The position numbers and the translations under genes were made by a program. Below, piece after piece: positions 30,987 to 40,391 of a stretch of 62,148 nucleotides of DNA. The DNA is taken from the NCBI GenBank assembly GCA_020719045.1, contig DYQY01000003.1:1-62148 (forward strand), given 5' to 3'. Source of the stretch: Candidatus Termititenax sp. (GTDB lineage Bacteria; Margulisbacteria; Riflemargulisbacteria; GWF2-35-9; DYQY01). Every line of letters starts with the position of its first letter. The first letter of the stretch is position 1. Under the pieces are notes generated by a model. That model ran no database searches, was not told the origin of the DNA, and saw only the letters and a program-made list of their open reading frames with translations.

Positions 30987-31709
30987 ATGCAAATCAAAAC
31001 CGATGGTCTTGTAAAAAAATACGGCACGAAGACTGCTGTAAATACTGTCTCCATAAGCGTTAACCAAGGCGAAATAGTTGGATTACTCGGACCAAATGGT
31101 GCTGGAAAAACAACAACTTTTTACATGATTACTGGTCTTATAAAACCAACAGCAGGTAAGATATTCATTGATGAACAAGACATCTCAAAACTACCTATGT
31201 ATAAAAGAGCACGTCTTGGAATAGGCTACTTGCCACAAGAAGCATCTATATTTAGAAAGCTCACTGTTGAGGAAAATGTCTATATGCTTTGGGAGTTACT
31301 CAATATTATCCCAAGAAAACAATACGACGAAAAACTAACAGAACTATTAAAAGAAATGAAAATAGAAAGACTACGCAAAGAAAAAGCCTATGTGCTTTCT
31401 GGTGGAGAAAGACGAAGAGTAGAAATAATGCGCGCGCTAGCAACCAATCCAAAATTTATTCTTCTTGATGAACCATTTGCTGGAATTGACCCTCTTGCAA
31501 TAGCAGATATCCAAGAGATTATTCTACATCTTAAACAAAAAGGTATCGGAATAATAATAACAGACCATAATGTTCGTGAAACACTAAAAATTACAGACAG
31601 ATCATACATCCTTCACGATGGAAAAATCCTTACAGAAGGGCAATCAAAAATGCTTGCTAAAGATGAAATAGCCAAAAAGTTTTATCTAGGGCAAGACTTT
31701 AAAATCTAA
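30987..31709 (+). CDS. lptB: LPS export ABC transporter ATPase LptB
   Basis: LptB powers extraction of lipopolysaccharide from the inner membrane with LptF/G and LptC. The 240 residues contain Walker A GPNGAGKTTTFYMITG, the LptB-typical GYLPQEASIFRKLTVEEN, signature LSGGERRRVEIMRALA, and Walker B FILLDEPFAGIDPLA with the H-switch in IIITDHNVRETL. The following permease gene overlaps its stop by 1 nt, confirming the role. It implies LPS or a similar glycolipid in the outer membrane. Confidence 0.96.
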   Translation: MQIKTDGLVKKYGTKTAVNTVSISVNQGEIVGLLGPNGAGKTTTFYMITGLIKPTAGKIFIDEQDISKLPMYKRARLGIGYLPQEASIFRKLTVEENVYMLWELLNIIPRKQYDEKLTELLKEMKIERLRKEKAYVLSGGERRRVEIMRALATNPKFILLDEPFAGIDPLAIADIQEIILHLKQKGIGIIITDHNVRETLKITDRSYILHDGKILTEGQSKMLAKDEIAKKFYLGQDFKI

Positions 31710-32800
31710 TGAAACGCATGGACCTATACATCTTCGGTCTTCTAACAGAAACTTTTCTGTTCGGAGTTATTGCCTTTACTTCCATTTTCTCTGGGGTTGG
31801 AATTATCCCAAACCTTGTTAGAGAAGCTAGTAGCTATGGTATTTCCTTCCCAGTTGCTTTGTCACTATTTGTTGCAAGGCTTCCACAAGTAATGGTCTAT
31901 ACCTTTCCAATGGCTGTTCTATTATCGTCACTGCAAGTCTTTAGCGGGTTATCAAGTAACAACGAAATAACCGCTTTTCGTTCAGCAGGGATAAGCCTCA
32001 CAAGGATAGTACGTCCTGCATTATTGTTTGGGCTCATGATTTCTCTTGTCACAATGTTCTTTAGTGAGTCACTCGTTCCAAAAGCAAATCTATACGTTGA
32101 ATACAGTATTGCAAAAGCTAAAAACGAATTTAGCCCTATGATACGAACAGCAGTAAACATCCCTCAATACGAAGATGGACAACTTAAACGCACCGTAAAC
32201 GCTAATAAAATGTACAAAGACATTATGGAAGATGTAACTGTAACAGAATATGATAACGGCTACCTTGAAAGAGTAGTTTTTGCAGCAACAGCTAACTTTA
32301 TTGCTGGTCAAGGATGGGTCTTTAATAACGGAATACTCTACATGTTCAATAAGCAAGCTGACACCTTAACAAGAGTTCTATTTAAACAGGAACTAATTAA
32401 CCTTAAAGTAAGCCCGACAGACATAAACATCATTATTGAGAAAAGTAATGCTGACCAATTAAGCTTTAAACAACTTAGAAACCAGATACAAAAGAAAGAA
32501 AAAACAGGACAAAATACTCTTAAAATGCAGGTTGAGCTTTACGCTAAAACAGCACTACCATTCGCTTGTTTGATTTTTATGCTACTTGGAGCACCGCTAG
32601 GACTCAACCCACAAAGAAAAAGCAATGCAGTCGGGGTTGGCTTTAGCTTACTAATAATCATGCTTTACTATATGCTAATGGCACTTGGTGAATGGCTAGG
32701 CATCATTAACGTACTACACCCTATAATGGCTGCTTGGTTACCGAACACTATTGTTGGAATTCTTGGAATATATCTTCTACTTAAAAAAGCCAAACAATAA
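31709..32800 (+). CDS. LPS export permease, LptF/LptG family
   Basis: The 363-residue YjgP/YjgQ family protein has an N-terminal pair of membrane segments, a periplasmic beta-rich domain at about 130-260 and further segments from about 275. The conserved N-terminus DLYIFGLLTETFLFGVIAFT and the LPFACLIFMLLGAPLGLNP segment identify it. Normally LptF and LptG form a heterodimer; only one gene is present here, so the second is elsewhere or the complex is a homodimer. It converges with ackA with only 2 bp between stops. Confidence 0.9.
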   Translation: MKRMDLYIFGLLTETFLFGVIAFTSIFSGVGIIPNLVREASSYGISFPVALSLFVARLPQVMVYTFPMAVLLSSLQVFSGLSSNNEITAFRSAGISLTRIVRPALLFGLMISLVTMFFSESLVPKANLYVEYSIAKAKNEFSPMIRTAVNIPQYEDGQLKRTVNANKMYKDIMEDVTVTEYDNGYLERVVFAATANFIAGQGWVFNNGILYMFNKQADTLTRVLFKQELINLKVSPTDINIIIEKSNADQLSFKQLRNQIQKKEKTGQNTLKMQVELYAKTALPFACLIFMLLGAPLGLNPQRKSNAVGVGFSLLIIMLYYMLMALGEWLGIINVLHPIMAAWLPNTIVGILGIYLLLKKAKQ

Positions 32801-32802
32801 AA

Positions 32803-33999
32803 TTAGCTTTCAAATCTGTACTTGTAATTCCAATGGAAATCATATGTGCCTTGCAAAATAGCTGCAACATCTTCAACTAAAACAGCTTCCTCATCTGTAG
32901 GAATTACAAGCACTTTTACTTGTGAGTCATCAGCTGAAATTACTGCTTCACCATACTTACTATTAACGATTCTATTCTTTTCTTTGTCGAGTTTTACTTC
33001 AATATTAGCTAAACTTTCCATAGCTTTTTCTCTTATATATGCATTATTTTCGCCAACTCCTGCAGTGAAAACAATAGCATCCACCTTATTCAGTCTTGCC
33101 ATATAAGCACCGATATATTTATTGATTCTATAAATTTCCATGTTTATACTTAATTCTGCTCTTTTGTCGCCTTCAGCAATAGCAGTAGTAATGTCTCTTC
33201 TATCAGTATATTTTCCAGTAATTCCTAAATGACCGCTTTTTTTATTCAGTGTCTGAATTACATCTGAGGCAGACTGTCCAAGTTTCTCTGACATATAACC
33301 AACTATTGCTGGATCAATGTCTCCCGACCTAGTTCCCATCATCGCACCCTCCAAAGGGGTAAAGCCCATTGAAGTATCTACAGACTTGCCACCCTCAATT
33401 GCAGTAAAGCTAACACCATTCCCTATATGTAGTGTAATTAAATCAGACTCCTGGTTAGGAATGCCTAAAAATTTAGACGCTCTTTTGCTAACATATAAAT
33501 GGGAAGAACCATGAAAACCGTATCTTCTTATTCCATATTTCTCATGCCACTCATAAGGAACAGGATACATATATGCTTCTGGTGGTAACGTCTGATGAAA
33601 AGCAGTATCAAAAACAGCTACCTGAGGAACCCCAGGCATAATCTCCATGGCAGACTCTATTCCAACAATATTAGGTGGGTTGTGTAAAGGAGCTAACTCA
33701 GCGACATCTTTAATAACATTTAATACTTCATCTGTAACTAAAACTGACTTATTAAACTTATCCCCACCGTGAACAACTCTATGACCAACAGCATTAATGT
33801 CTGTTATGCTATCAATTACTTTTCCTTCTCCATGTGCAAGTCCATTTAACATATTTTCGATAGCTTCTTTATGTGAAGAAAAGCCACCTTCTTGCCCAAT
33901 TCTTTCTAAATTACCCTTGGTGATTAAAGTATTATTATCCCAATTATATAATGCGTATTTTACTGATGAACTTCCACAGTTTAAAACTAGTATAATCAT
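32803..33999 (-). CDS. ackA: Acetate kinase
   Basis: AckA converts acetyl phosphate and ADP to acetate and ATP, the energy-yielding step of acetate fermentation. The 398 residues show LVLNCGSSSVKYALYN, VGHRVVHGGDKF, FDTAFHQTLPPEAYMYPVP, RYGFHGSSHLYV (catalytic His) and GTRSGDIDPAIVGY, with VFTAGVGENNAYIR near the end. It overlaps the end of pta by 4 nt, so the two genes are coupled. Confidence 0.97.
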   Translation of the reverse strand: MIILVLNCGSSSVKYALYNWDNNTLITKGNLERIGQEGGFSSHKEAIENMLNGLAHGEGKVIDSITDINAVGHRVVHGGDKFNKSVLVTDEVLNVIKDVAELAPLHNPPNIVGIESAMEIMPGVPQVAVFDTAFHQTLPPEAYMYPVPYEWHEKYGIRRYGFHGSSHLYVSKRASKFLGIPNQESDLITLHIGNGVSFTAIEGGKSVDTSMGFTPLEGAMMGTRSGDIDPAIVGYMSEKLGQSASDVIQTLNKKSGHLGITGKYTDRRDITTAIAEGDKRAELSINMEIYRINKYIGAYMARLNKVDAIVFTAGVGENNAYIREKAMESLANIEVKLDKEKNRIVNSKYGEAVISADDSQVKVLVIPTDEEAVLVEDVAAILQGTYDFHWNYKYRFES

Positions 34000-34994
34000 T
34001 TTGCTTCACTCTGTAGAATAGTGATTGCTGTTACATACACAATATCATCCACGCTACATCCTCTACTTAGGTCATTAATTGGCTTCAATGATCCTTGTAT
34101 TATGGGGCCAATAGCCACAGCATTCGCTAGTCTTTCGGTTAACTTATATCCAATATTCCCCGCCTGTAAGTCTGGAAATATTAAACAATTAGCTTTTCCA
34201 GCCACCTTACTATCAGGCGCTTTTTTCGCTGCTATAGAAGGAACTATCGCAGCATCTAACTGAAACTCACCATCAACAATCAAGTCTGGTCTTGAGCTCT
34301 TAACAATCTCTGTTGCATTAATTACCTTATCTACAAGCTCATGCTTTGCACTACCCTTAGTAGAGAAAGACAACATTCCAACAACTGGCTCAATACACAT
34401 TAACTGCTTGAAAGAAACAGCAGTATCTATGGCAATGCTAGCTAATTCTTCTGTGTTTGGATTAGGATTAACTCCACAGTCTGCAAAAAACAATGTACCA
34501 TCTACACCAAACTCTTTTCTAGGTGTTACCATTACAAAAAAGCTAGAAATAAGCTTACTTCCTGACTTAAGTCCCACACAATGAACAATTGCTCTAATCG
34601 TCTCTCCTGTTGTACAGGCAGCACCACAAACCATCCCATCAGCTTCTCCGATGTTTACTAACAATGCACCAAAATAATGATATTTTGTTGTAACTTCTTC
34701 TTTAGCTTTCTCTATTGTCATTCCTTTATTTTTTCTTTTTTCATAAAGAACAACAGATAATTTATCGGTCATTTCACTATCTAAAACAGGATCAAAAATA
34801 GTTAACTTAGAAAGCTCATACTCTGAAAAATTAGTAGCTAAGCTGGCTCTATCTCCAACCAAAATAATATGCGTCAATTCTTTTGCTATTATTTCTTTAG
34901 TTGCCTCGATAATACGATTATCCATTGTTTCTGGTAAAACAATTTTAGCCTTTTTTGCCCTAGCTTTATTTAAAAAATCTTGTAGTAATTCCAT
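33996..34994 (-). CDS. pta: Phosphate acetyltransferase
   Basis: Pta makes acetyl phosphate from acetyl-CoA and feeds AckA. The 332-residue minimal form lacks the N-terminal regulatory domains of the E. coli enzyme. Landmarks are KIVLPETMDNRIIEAT, GMVCGAACTTGETIRA, FFADCGVNPNPNTEELA, DGEFQLDAAIVPSIAAKKAP and LIFPDLQAGNIGYKLTERL. It is the first gene of the pta-ackA pair. Confidence 0.97.
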   Translation of the reverse strand: MELLQDFLNKARAKKAKIVLPETMDNRIIEATKEIIAKELTHIILVGDRASLATNFSEYELSKLTIFDPVLDSEMTDKLSVVLYEKRKNKGMTIEKAKEEVTTKYHYFGALLVNIGEADGMVCGAACTTGETIRAIVHCVGLKSGSKLISSFFVMVTPRKEFGVDGTLFFADCGVNPNPNTEELASIAIDTAVSFKQLMCIEPVVGMLSFSTKGSAKHELVDKVINATEIVKSSRPDLIVDGEFQLDAAIVPSIAAKKAPDSKVAGKANCLIFPDLQAGNIGYKLTERLANAVAIGPIIQGSLKPINDLSRGCSVDDIVYVTAITILQSEAK

Positions 34995-35075
34995 TCCAAA
35001 AAAATCCTACTACTTAGTAACTAAAACGTCAATTTAACTTAGAAGGAAAATATATGTAATTAAATAAATATATTA

Positions 35076-35423
35076 TTAATCAAGAATAAATGCTCCTTCT
35101 AAATGATCAATAACATTTCCGCTTTCAATTATTAAAACATCAAACTGAACAGCAACATTGTCTAATCTGTGTTCCATTATGTATCTCTGAGCTGTTTTTA
35201 TAATCTTGTGTCTCTTTGAATTACTCACTGCCTGATAAGGAGTTTTAATGCTGTCTTTCTTATAGTTCTTCACTTCTACAAACACTATTGTTTCTCCTTT
35301 TTGGCACACTAAGTCAACCTCACCAAAATATGAGTGATAATTTTGGGCTAATATTTGATAACCTAAAGAAATCAAATATTTTTCTGCCACTTTCTCACCC
35401 TTTAATCCTTTTTCTGTACTCAT
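35076..35423 (-). CDS. yraN: UPF0102 protein YraN
   Basis: This small nuclease-like protein of unknown function has a PD-(D/E)xK-like core, YFGEVDLVCQKGETIVFVEVK, and the conserved GLKGEKVAEKYLISLGYQIL start. I place the start at 35423, which has TATAAT 6 nt upstream and gives 115 residues, close to the family's usual 110-130. The open frame extends to 35531, but that part does not resemble the family. It follows rnhB, its common neighbour, yet seems to have its own internal promoter. Confidence 0.9.
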   Translation of the reverse strand: MSTEKGLKGEKVAEKYLISLGYQILAQNYHSYFGEVDLVCQKGETIVFVEVKNYKKDSIKTPYQAVSNSKRHKIIKTAQRYIMEHRLDNVAVQFDVLIIESGNVIDHLEGAFILD

Positions 35424-35429
35424 AACTAA

Positions 35430-35435
35430 ATTATA
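35430..35435 (-). promoter_or_regulatory. Leaderless-type -10 box (TATAAT) of yraN
   Basis: TATAAT lies 6 nt before the ATG at 35423 on the minus strand, inside an otherwise co-directional gene string. Confidence 0.5.
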
Positions 35436-35540
35436 TGCAACTATCAAATTTATTCCACGATAATTTAATATGAAAAATAAATTAGTTGCTATTTCTTCAC
35501 AAAACAAATTTACACCTAGCTGAAAAAGCATGATAAAAGC

Positions 35541-36164
35541 TTATTGGCAAAACATAACAAGAGAGGAACAAAACAAAATTAACTGCTTCGAGGTATTAAA
35601 TGACTTTCTATGTATCAAACTAAGACCTGAATTACTTATACATGTATAATGGAACTTTGTACCGTAGCCTTTATGCTGCTCAAATCCATAATCACTATAA
35701 ACTTTGCTGTAACCACACATGATTCTATCCCTTATCACCTTAGCAACAATTGACGCAGCTGAAATAAGTGGAACTTTATCATCACCTTTAATGATTGCTT
35801 TTTGAAATTGCTCATAACCAGGGATTGTCTTGTCGCCGTCAATTAATATAACTCTGGAAGGGACGCCTGTTTTCTCAACCGCTTTTTGCATTGCTACAAA
35901 CGTTGCTTGAAGGATATTTATCCTATCAATTACACCATGATGAACAACACCTATTCCAACGGAAAAGGAATCGTTCATTATTTTCTTAAATATCTTCTCT
36001 CTCTGAGTATGACTTAGCTTCTTTGAATCCCTAAACGCAGAAATATCTTGTTCTTTAGAAAAAACTACAGCAGCAGCAACAACAGGACCAGCTAATGCTC
36101 CCCTGCCTGCCTCATCAACGCCAACAACATAGTTTCCGGCGTTGTCTGAAATTATTTTAGACAA
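35541..36164 (-). CDS. rnhB: Ribonuclease HII
   Basis: RNase HII nicks RNA in RNA-DNA hybrids and starts ribonucleotide excision repair. The 207 residues contain VVGVDEAGRGALAGPVV with the catalytic Asp-Glu, ILIDGDKTIPG with the third Asp, and DRIMCGYSKVYSDYGFEQHKGYGT. The start is a TTG at 36164 overlapping the fabF stop by 8 nt. It closes the fatty-acid operon. Confidence 0.94.
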   Translation of the reverse strand: MSKIISDNAGNYVVGVDEAGRGALAGPVVAAAVVFSKEQDISAFRDSKKLSHTQREKIFKKIMNDSFSVGIGVVHHGVIDRINILQATFVAMQKAVEKTGVPSRVILIDGDKTIPGYEQFQKAIIKGDDKVPLISAASIVAKVIRDRIMCGYSKVYSDYGFEQHKGYGTKFHYTCISNSGLSLIHRKSFNTSKQLILFCSSLVMFCQ

Positions 36165-37413
36165 ATTTTTTCATAACAAGCACACCATTATGTCCACCAA
36201 ATCCAAAAGAATCTGAAAGTGCTACATTTACGTCTGCTTTTCTAGCAACATTTGGCACATAATCTAAGTCTAAAACAAGCTCTACGTCTGGAGTTTCATA
36301 ATTAATAGTAGGAGGCACAATACCAGTCTCGATTACTTTAGCTATAAACACAGCCTCGATTGCTCCAGCTGCTCCTAATAAATGTCCAGTCATTGATTTT
36401 GTAGAACTAACCATAACTTTATATGCGTATTCTCCAAAAACTGTTTTAATCGCATTTGTTTCTTGCTGATCATTAAGTTTTGTTGATGTTCCATGAGCGT
36501 TTATATAATCAACATCCTTTGGACTCAATCCAGCATCTTTTAATGCCATCTGCATAGCTCTTGCTGCTCCGTTACCATCTTCTGGTGGAGCTGTTAAATG
36601 ATATGCATCTCCAGACGCACCATAACCAACTAACTCAGCATAAATCTTTGCTCCTCGAGCCTTTGCGTGCTCTAATTCTTCTAATATCAATATTCCAGCA
36701 CCTTCACCCATAACAAAACCATCTCTATCGTTATCAAATGGTCTGCTTGCTTTTTCAGGCTCTTCATTTCTTGTAGATAATGATTTTGCAGCGCAGAACC
36801 CTGCCATGCCTAATGGTGTTACTGCAGCTTCTGAACCACCAGCAATCATAGCAATGGCTTGACCATCTTGAATAAACTTATAGCTATCACCAATAGTATG
36901 AGTACCAGACGCACATGCTGTAGTTACACAGAAATTTGGTCCTTTTGCTCCTGTTTCAATACTTACAATTCCTGCAGCCATGTCGTTAATCATCATTGGT
37001 ACAGTAAAGGGAGATACTTTTCTAACTCCTCTTTCGTGTAAAGCTATCGCATTCTCTGCCATTACATCAATACCACCAACTCCAGAACCTATTCCAACGC
37101 CAATCATTTCTGGCTCAGCAGAAATATCAATACCAGAATCAACAATTGCCTCTTTAGCGGCAACAATAGCAAACTGAATAAATCTTGCCATTCTTCTTGC
37201 ATCTTTTGGATTAATACCAAAATCTTCTGGATTAAATCCTTTTACTGTGCCAGCTATTCTTGTTGGAAAATCAGTAAATCCTTCATCCTCGAGATAAACA
37301 ACTCCGCTTTTACCTGCGATTAAGTTATCCCACGTTGTATTAGTATTATTTCCTAAAGGAGAAACAAGTCCTAACCCTGTTACTACTACTCTTTTCTTTG
37401 TCATTATGGTCAT
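36157..37413 (-). CDS. fabF: Beta-ketoacyl-ACP synthase II
   Basis: FabF elongates acyl-ACP by condensation with malonyl-ACP. With the start at 37413 it has 418 residues. GGAGG lies 7 nt before this ATG, and the ATG overlaps the fabK stop (TAATG); starts at 37431 or 37404 lack such support. Signatures are VVVTGLGLVSPLGN, the active-site TTACASGTHTIG (Cys), NAHGTSTKLND and STKSMTGHLLGAAGAIE (both His), and SFGFGGHN near the end. Confidence 0.97.
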   Translation of the reverse strand: MTIMTKKRVVVTGLGLVSPLGNNTNTTWDNLIAGKSGVVYLEDEGFTDFPTRIAGTVKGFNPEDFGINPKDARRMARFIQFAIVAAKEAIVDSGIDISAEPEMIGVGIGSGVGGIDVMAENAIALHERGVRKVSPFTVPMMINDMAAGIVSIETGAKGPNFCVTTACASGTHTIGDSYKFIQDGQAIAMIAGGSEAAVTPLGMAGFCAAKSLSTRNEEPEKASRPFDNDRDGFVMGEGAGILILEELEHAKARGAKIYAELVGYGASGDAYHLTAPPEDGNGAARAMQMALKDAGLSPKDVDYINAHGTSTKLNDQQETNAIKTVFGEYAYKVMVSSTKSMTGHLLGAAGAIEAVFIAKVIETGIVPPTINYETPDVELVLDLDYVPNVARKADVNVALSDSFGFGGHNGVLVMKKFV

Positions 37414-38384
37414 TATGCTGCCTCCGAACAATTTTTTATTTCAGATACTAAGTTTCTAATTATTGTTTTAACCGGAAGAATATCCTTTATCTCATTAAAT
37501 CTTGCCCCAGCAAAAACAATTCCATTCTCAACATCACCCTGTTGTGACCTAATAAGCGACTCAATTATACAGAATCTTCTACTACAAGATTTTAAGCAAA
37601 GATGCTTACACTTATCCTTAATCTCTCCGCCTTCAACTCTATCAATATAAGCGTTCGGCACGGCTCTTCCAGGATAACCAACAGGACTTAAAAACTTCAC
37701 TGTTTCTCTATTACCATATTCAATATACATTTCCTTAAACTTTCTATCAGCATTACACTCATCGCTCATTACGAATCTAGTTGCCATTTGTACTCCACTA
37801 GCACCCATTTTCATAACTTCACAAATGTCTTTTCCATATAAAACGCCACCAGCCGCAATTACTGGTATCTCGCCATTAATTTCTTCTATAACTTCTTTTA
37901 AAATCTCTCTCATTGGCCTATCTGTTCCCAAATGACCACCAGCCTCTGTTCCCTCTACAACTACCATGTCAGCTCCTAACTTTAATGATAATTTGGCTGC
38001 TTTTGCTGAAGATACAATTGGAACAATAGCGGTATTCTTACCACTTTCTTTCACGATTTTAAAGACTTCTTTTGAAAATCCTGCACCAACAAAAATAAGA
38101 TCTACGGCAGCTTCAAGTGAAGTCCTAACTAAATCAAGACATTCAGTTGCTGCTATCATTATATTAACACCAACAAGCCCCTTACCACCTGATTTTTCTC
38201 TAGCTATTTTTACTTCTCTAATTAATTCATCATGTTCCATTCCAGACGCTGCTATTAGTCCAATAGCATTTTCTGCTGCAACAGCTCCTGCTAAATTGCC
38301 TGTTGAAATTCTAATTGCCATTCCTCCCTGAATAATCGGTAGAACTGGTTCGAAATTTTTTATTTTTAATAGTTTTATTTCCAT
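37413..38384 (-). CDS. fabK: Enoyl-ACP reductase FabK-type flavoprotein
   Basis: This 323-residue FMN protein of the nitronate monooxygenase/FabK family has PIIQGGMAIRISTGNLAGAV, then VVEGTEAGGHLGT and VIAAGGVLYGKDI with GASGVQMATRF. Between acpP and fabF it is most likely the FabK enoyl-ACP reductase, since no fabI is present. Compared with streptococcal FabK it has an extra Cys-rich stretch, CKHLCLKSCSRRFC, near residue 260-275, which may bind a metal or cluster. A strong hairpin lies in the acpP-fabK gap. Confidence 0.85.
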   Translation of the reverse strand: MEIKLLKIKNFEPVLPIIQGGMAIRISTGNLAGAVAAENAIGLIAASGMEHDELIREVKIAREKSGGKGLVGVNIMIAATECLDLVRTSLEAAVDLIFVGAGFSKEVFKIVKESGKNTAIVPIVSSAKAAKLSLKLGADMVVVEGTEAGGHLGTDRPMREILKEVIEEINGEIPVIAAGGVLYGKDICEVMKMGASGVQMATRFVMSDECNADRKFKEMYIEYGNRETVKFLSPVGYPGRAVPNAYIDRVEGGEIKDKCKHLCLKSCSRRFCIIESLIRSQQGDVENGIVFAGARFNEIKDILPVKTIIRNLVSEIKNCSEAA

Positions 38385-38399
38385 ATTTCTCTCATAACT

Positions 38400-38430
38400 T
38401 TTCCCGAGACAACACTGTTATCTCGGGAAA
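38400..38430 (-). other. Intercistronic hairpin between acpP and fabK
   Basis: TTTCCCGAGA (38400-38409) and TCTCGGGAAA (38421-38430) form a 10-bp perfect stem, with further partial pairing inside. It lacks a T run after it in the direction of transcription. It may stabilise the upstream acpP message or partly attenuate fabK. Confidence 0.6.
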
Positions 38431-38439
38431 TAAAATATT

Positions 38440-38679
38440 TTATTGCTTACCCTTAATGTATGCAATTGTATCTGCTACTGACTTAAGACCTTCTGCATCC
38501 TCATCAGAAATCTCTGTTCCGAACTCTTCTTCAAGAGCCATTAATAACTCAACGCTATCCAGAGAATCAGCACCTAAATCTTCTACGAATGAAGCTGTTT
38601 TTGTAACTTCACTTTCGTTTACACCTAACTGCTCTACAACAACTGCCTTTACTTTTTCATAAATTTCTTGTTCATTCAT
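38440..38679 (-). CDS. acpP: Acyl carrier protein
   Basis: The 79-residue acidic four-helix protein carries the phosphopantetheine serine in [12 protein letters not shown] (Ser39 from this start). I choose the ATG at 38679 because AAGGAGGT lies 7 nt upstream; the GTG nine nt earlier falls within that site. It carries all intermediates of fatty acid synthesis and stands between fabG and fabK. The strong ribosome site and the hairpin after it fit the high expression expected of AcpP. Confidence 0.97.
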   Translation of the reverse strand: MNEQEIYEKVKAVVVEQLGVNESEVTKTASFVEDLGADSLDSVELLMALEEEFGTEISDEDAEGLKSVADTIAYIKGKQ

Positions 38680-38707
38680 TTCTTTCACCTCCTTATTATT
38701 TAAAAAA

Positions 38708-39445
38708 CTAGCTCATCACAAGACCGCCATCAACATTGATGACTTGTCCTGTTATGTAATTTGCATCAGCAGAACTTAAAAAAGCTACTGCTTTTGCAAC
38801 ATCCTCAGGAGTACCAAAAGTACCCGTAGGAATATTACTTACAAAATAATTAACAACTTCTTGTGAAAGTTTCTTTGTCATATCTGTATCGATAAACCCT
38901 GGTGCTACTGCATTTGCTTGAATATTCTTCTTAGCAAACTCTCTTGCAATTGTCTTGGTTAAACCAATAACTCCAGCTTTTGCTGCTGAATAATTTGCTT
39001 GACCTGCATTACCCATTTGACCTACAACTGATGCGATATTAACTATTTTTCCTGATTTTGCTTTCATCATAGGTCTAACAACTGCTTTACACATATTGTA
39101 AACACCAGTTAAGTTAATGCTAATTACAGCATCCCACTCTTCGTGTTTCATACGTAGCATTAAGTTGTCTCTTGTAATACCTGCATTATTAATAAGAATA
39201 TCTACAGAGCCTAATTTTTCGATAACTTCATCTATGGATTTTTCAGCACTTGCTTCATCTGCAACGTTACACATAACTTCAATAGTTCTAACGCCATATT
39301 TGGATGAAATCTCCTTTGGTGTATCACTACTAGCCATGTCTAATATAGCAATATCCGCACCCCTTGATGCCAATTCCATAGCTATTGCTTTACCAATGCC
39401 TCTTGCTCCACCTGTAACTACTGCAACTTTTCCTTTTAAACTCAT
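38708..39445 (-). CDS. fabG: 3-oxoacyl-ACP reductase
   Basis: The 245-residue short-chain dehydrogenase has cofactor loop [16 protein letters not shown], and catalytic Ser in [11 protein letters not shown], Tyr/Lys in [11 protein letters not shown]. The end INVDGGLVM is typical of FabG. It uses NADPH for the first reduction of the elongation cycle. It follows fabD by 10 nt. Confidence 0.97.
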   Translation of the reverse strand: MSLKGKVAVVTGGARGIGKAIAMELASRGADIAILDMASSDTPKEISSKYGVRTIEVMCNVADEASAEKSIDEVIEKLGSVDILINNAGITRDNLMLRMKHEEWDAVISINLTGVYNMCKAVVRPMMKAKSGKIVNIASVVGQMGNAGQANYSAAKAGVIGLTKTIAREFAKKNIQANAVAPGFIDTDMTKKLSQEVVNYFVSNIPTGTFGTPEDVAKAVAFLSSADANYITGQVINVDGGLVMS

Positions 39446-39455
39446 ATTGCCTCCC

Positions 39456-40388
39456 TTATCCCTCAGTATATTTTAACAAATCATCGTTATTATCAATAGA
39501 TAAAAATTCAGAATCTTTTGCAATTCTTTTGCTAATCCCAGCCAGAACCTTACCAGCACCGCATTCTACATATATCTCAATTCCCTGCTGCATCATCTTT
39601 TCGACTGATTGCATCCAGTATACTGAAGAGTATAATTGTTTAACCAGCTTCTCTTTAAATTGACCACTCTTAGTTGTCATATCTGCGTCTACGTTAGTAA
39701 TTACTGGTATGATTGCATCATTAAACTGCATATCATTCATAACTTTCGCAAAATCGTCAGCCATTGGGCTCATTAACGATGAATGGAACGGACCACTCAC
39801 ATTAAGTTCCATAACTCTTTTTGCTCCAGCTGTCTGTAATGGCTCAATACACTTTAGTACGCTTTCTTTTTTTCCAGAAATAATAATCTGAGCAGAATTA
39901 TTGTAGTTTGCAACTTCAACTCCTTCTGCCTTAACAATCGTTTCTATTTGATCAGGCTCAAGGCCCATAACTGCAGCCATTGTACCGACTCCAGCAGGAA
40001 CTGCCTTGTTCATCATCTCCCCACGCTTCTTAACAAGCGTAAGACCTGTACGGAAATCAAAAACTCCTGCACAGTAAAGTGCTGAATACTCACCTAGGCT
40101 ATGACCAGCAACGATATCTGGAGTTTTTCCATTATAATTCTTCATAAGATCAGCAACAATTGCCGAAACAATAAATAATGCTGGCTGAGTATTATAAGTA
40201 AGACTCAATTCTTCTATGGGTCCTTCAAACATTAACTTTAAAAATGACTCACCGCAAACATCGTTAATATGTGTTAGGTAATCAACTGGTTGTTTGGATA
40301 AAATTGGCCAAAACTCATCATCAAAAAAAGATTTACCCATCCCTACAAACTGAGAACCTTGTCCAGGAAAAATAAAGGCTGTTTTCAT
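39456..40388 (-). CDS. fabD: Malonyl-CoA:ACP transacylase
   Basis: FabD loads malonyl groups onto ACP. The 310 residues include FIFPGQGSQFVGMGK, the nucleophile GHSLGEYSALYCAG, and GPFHSSLM with the catalytic His. It lies 3 nt after etfA, so it is cotranslated with the electron-transfer genes. Confidence 0.97.
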   Translation of the reverse strand: MKTAFIFPGQGSQFVGMGKSFFDDEFWPILSKQPVDYLTHINDVCGESFLKLMFEGPIEELSLTYNTQPALFIVSAIVADLMKNYNGKTPDIVAGHSLGEYSALYCAGVFDFRTGLTLVKKRGEMMNKAVPAGVGTMAAVMGLEPDQIETIVKAEGVEVANYNNSAQIIISGKKESVLKCIEPLQTAGAKRVMELNVSGPFHSSLMSPMADDFAKVMNDMQFNDAIIPVITNVDADMTTKSGQFKEKLVKQLYSSVYWMQSVEKMMQQGIEIYVECGAGKVLAGISKRIAKDSEFLSIDNNDDLLKYTEG

Positions 40389-40391
40389 TTT

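Noticed and set aside
35424-35531. Longer N-terminus for YraN
   Set aside because: The extra 36 residues do not match the family, and a TATAAT box lies 6 nt before the internal ATG.
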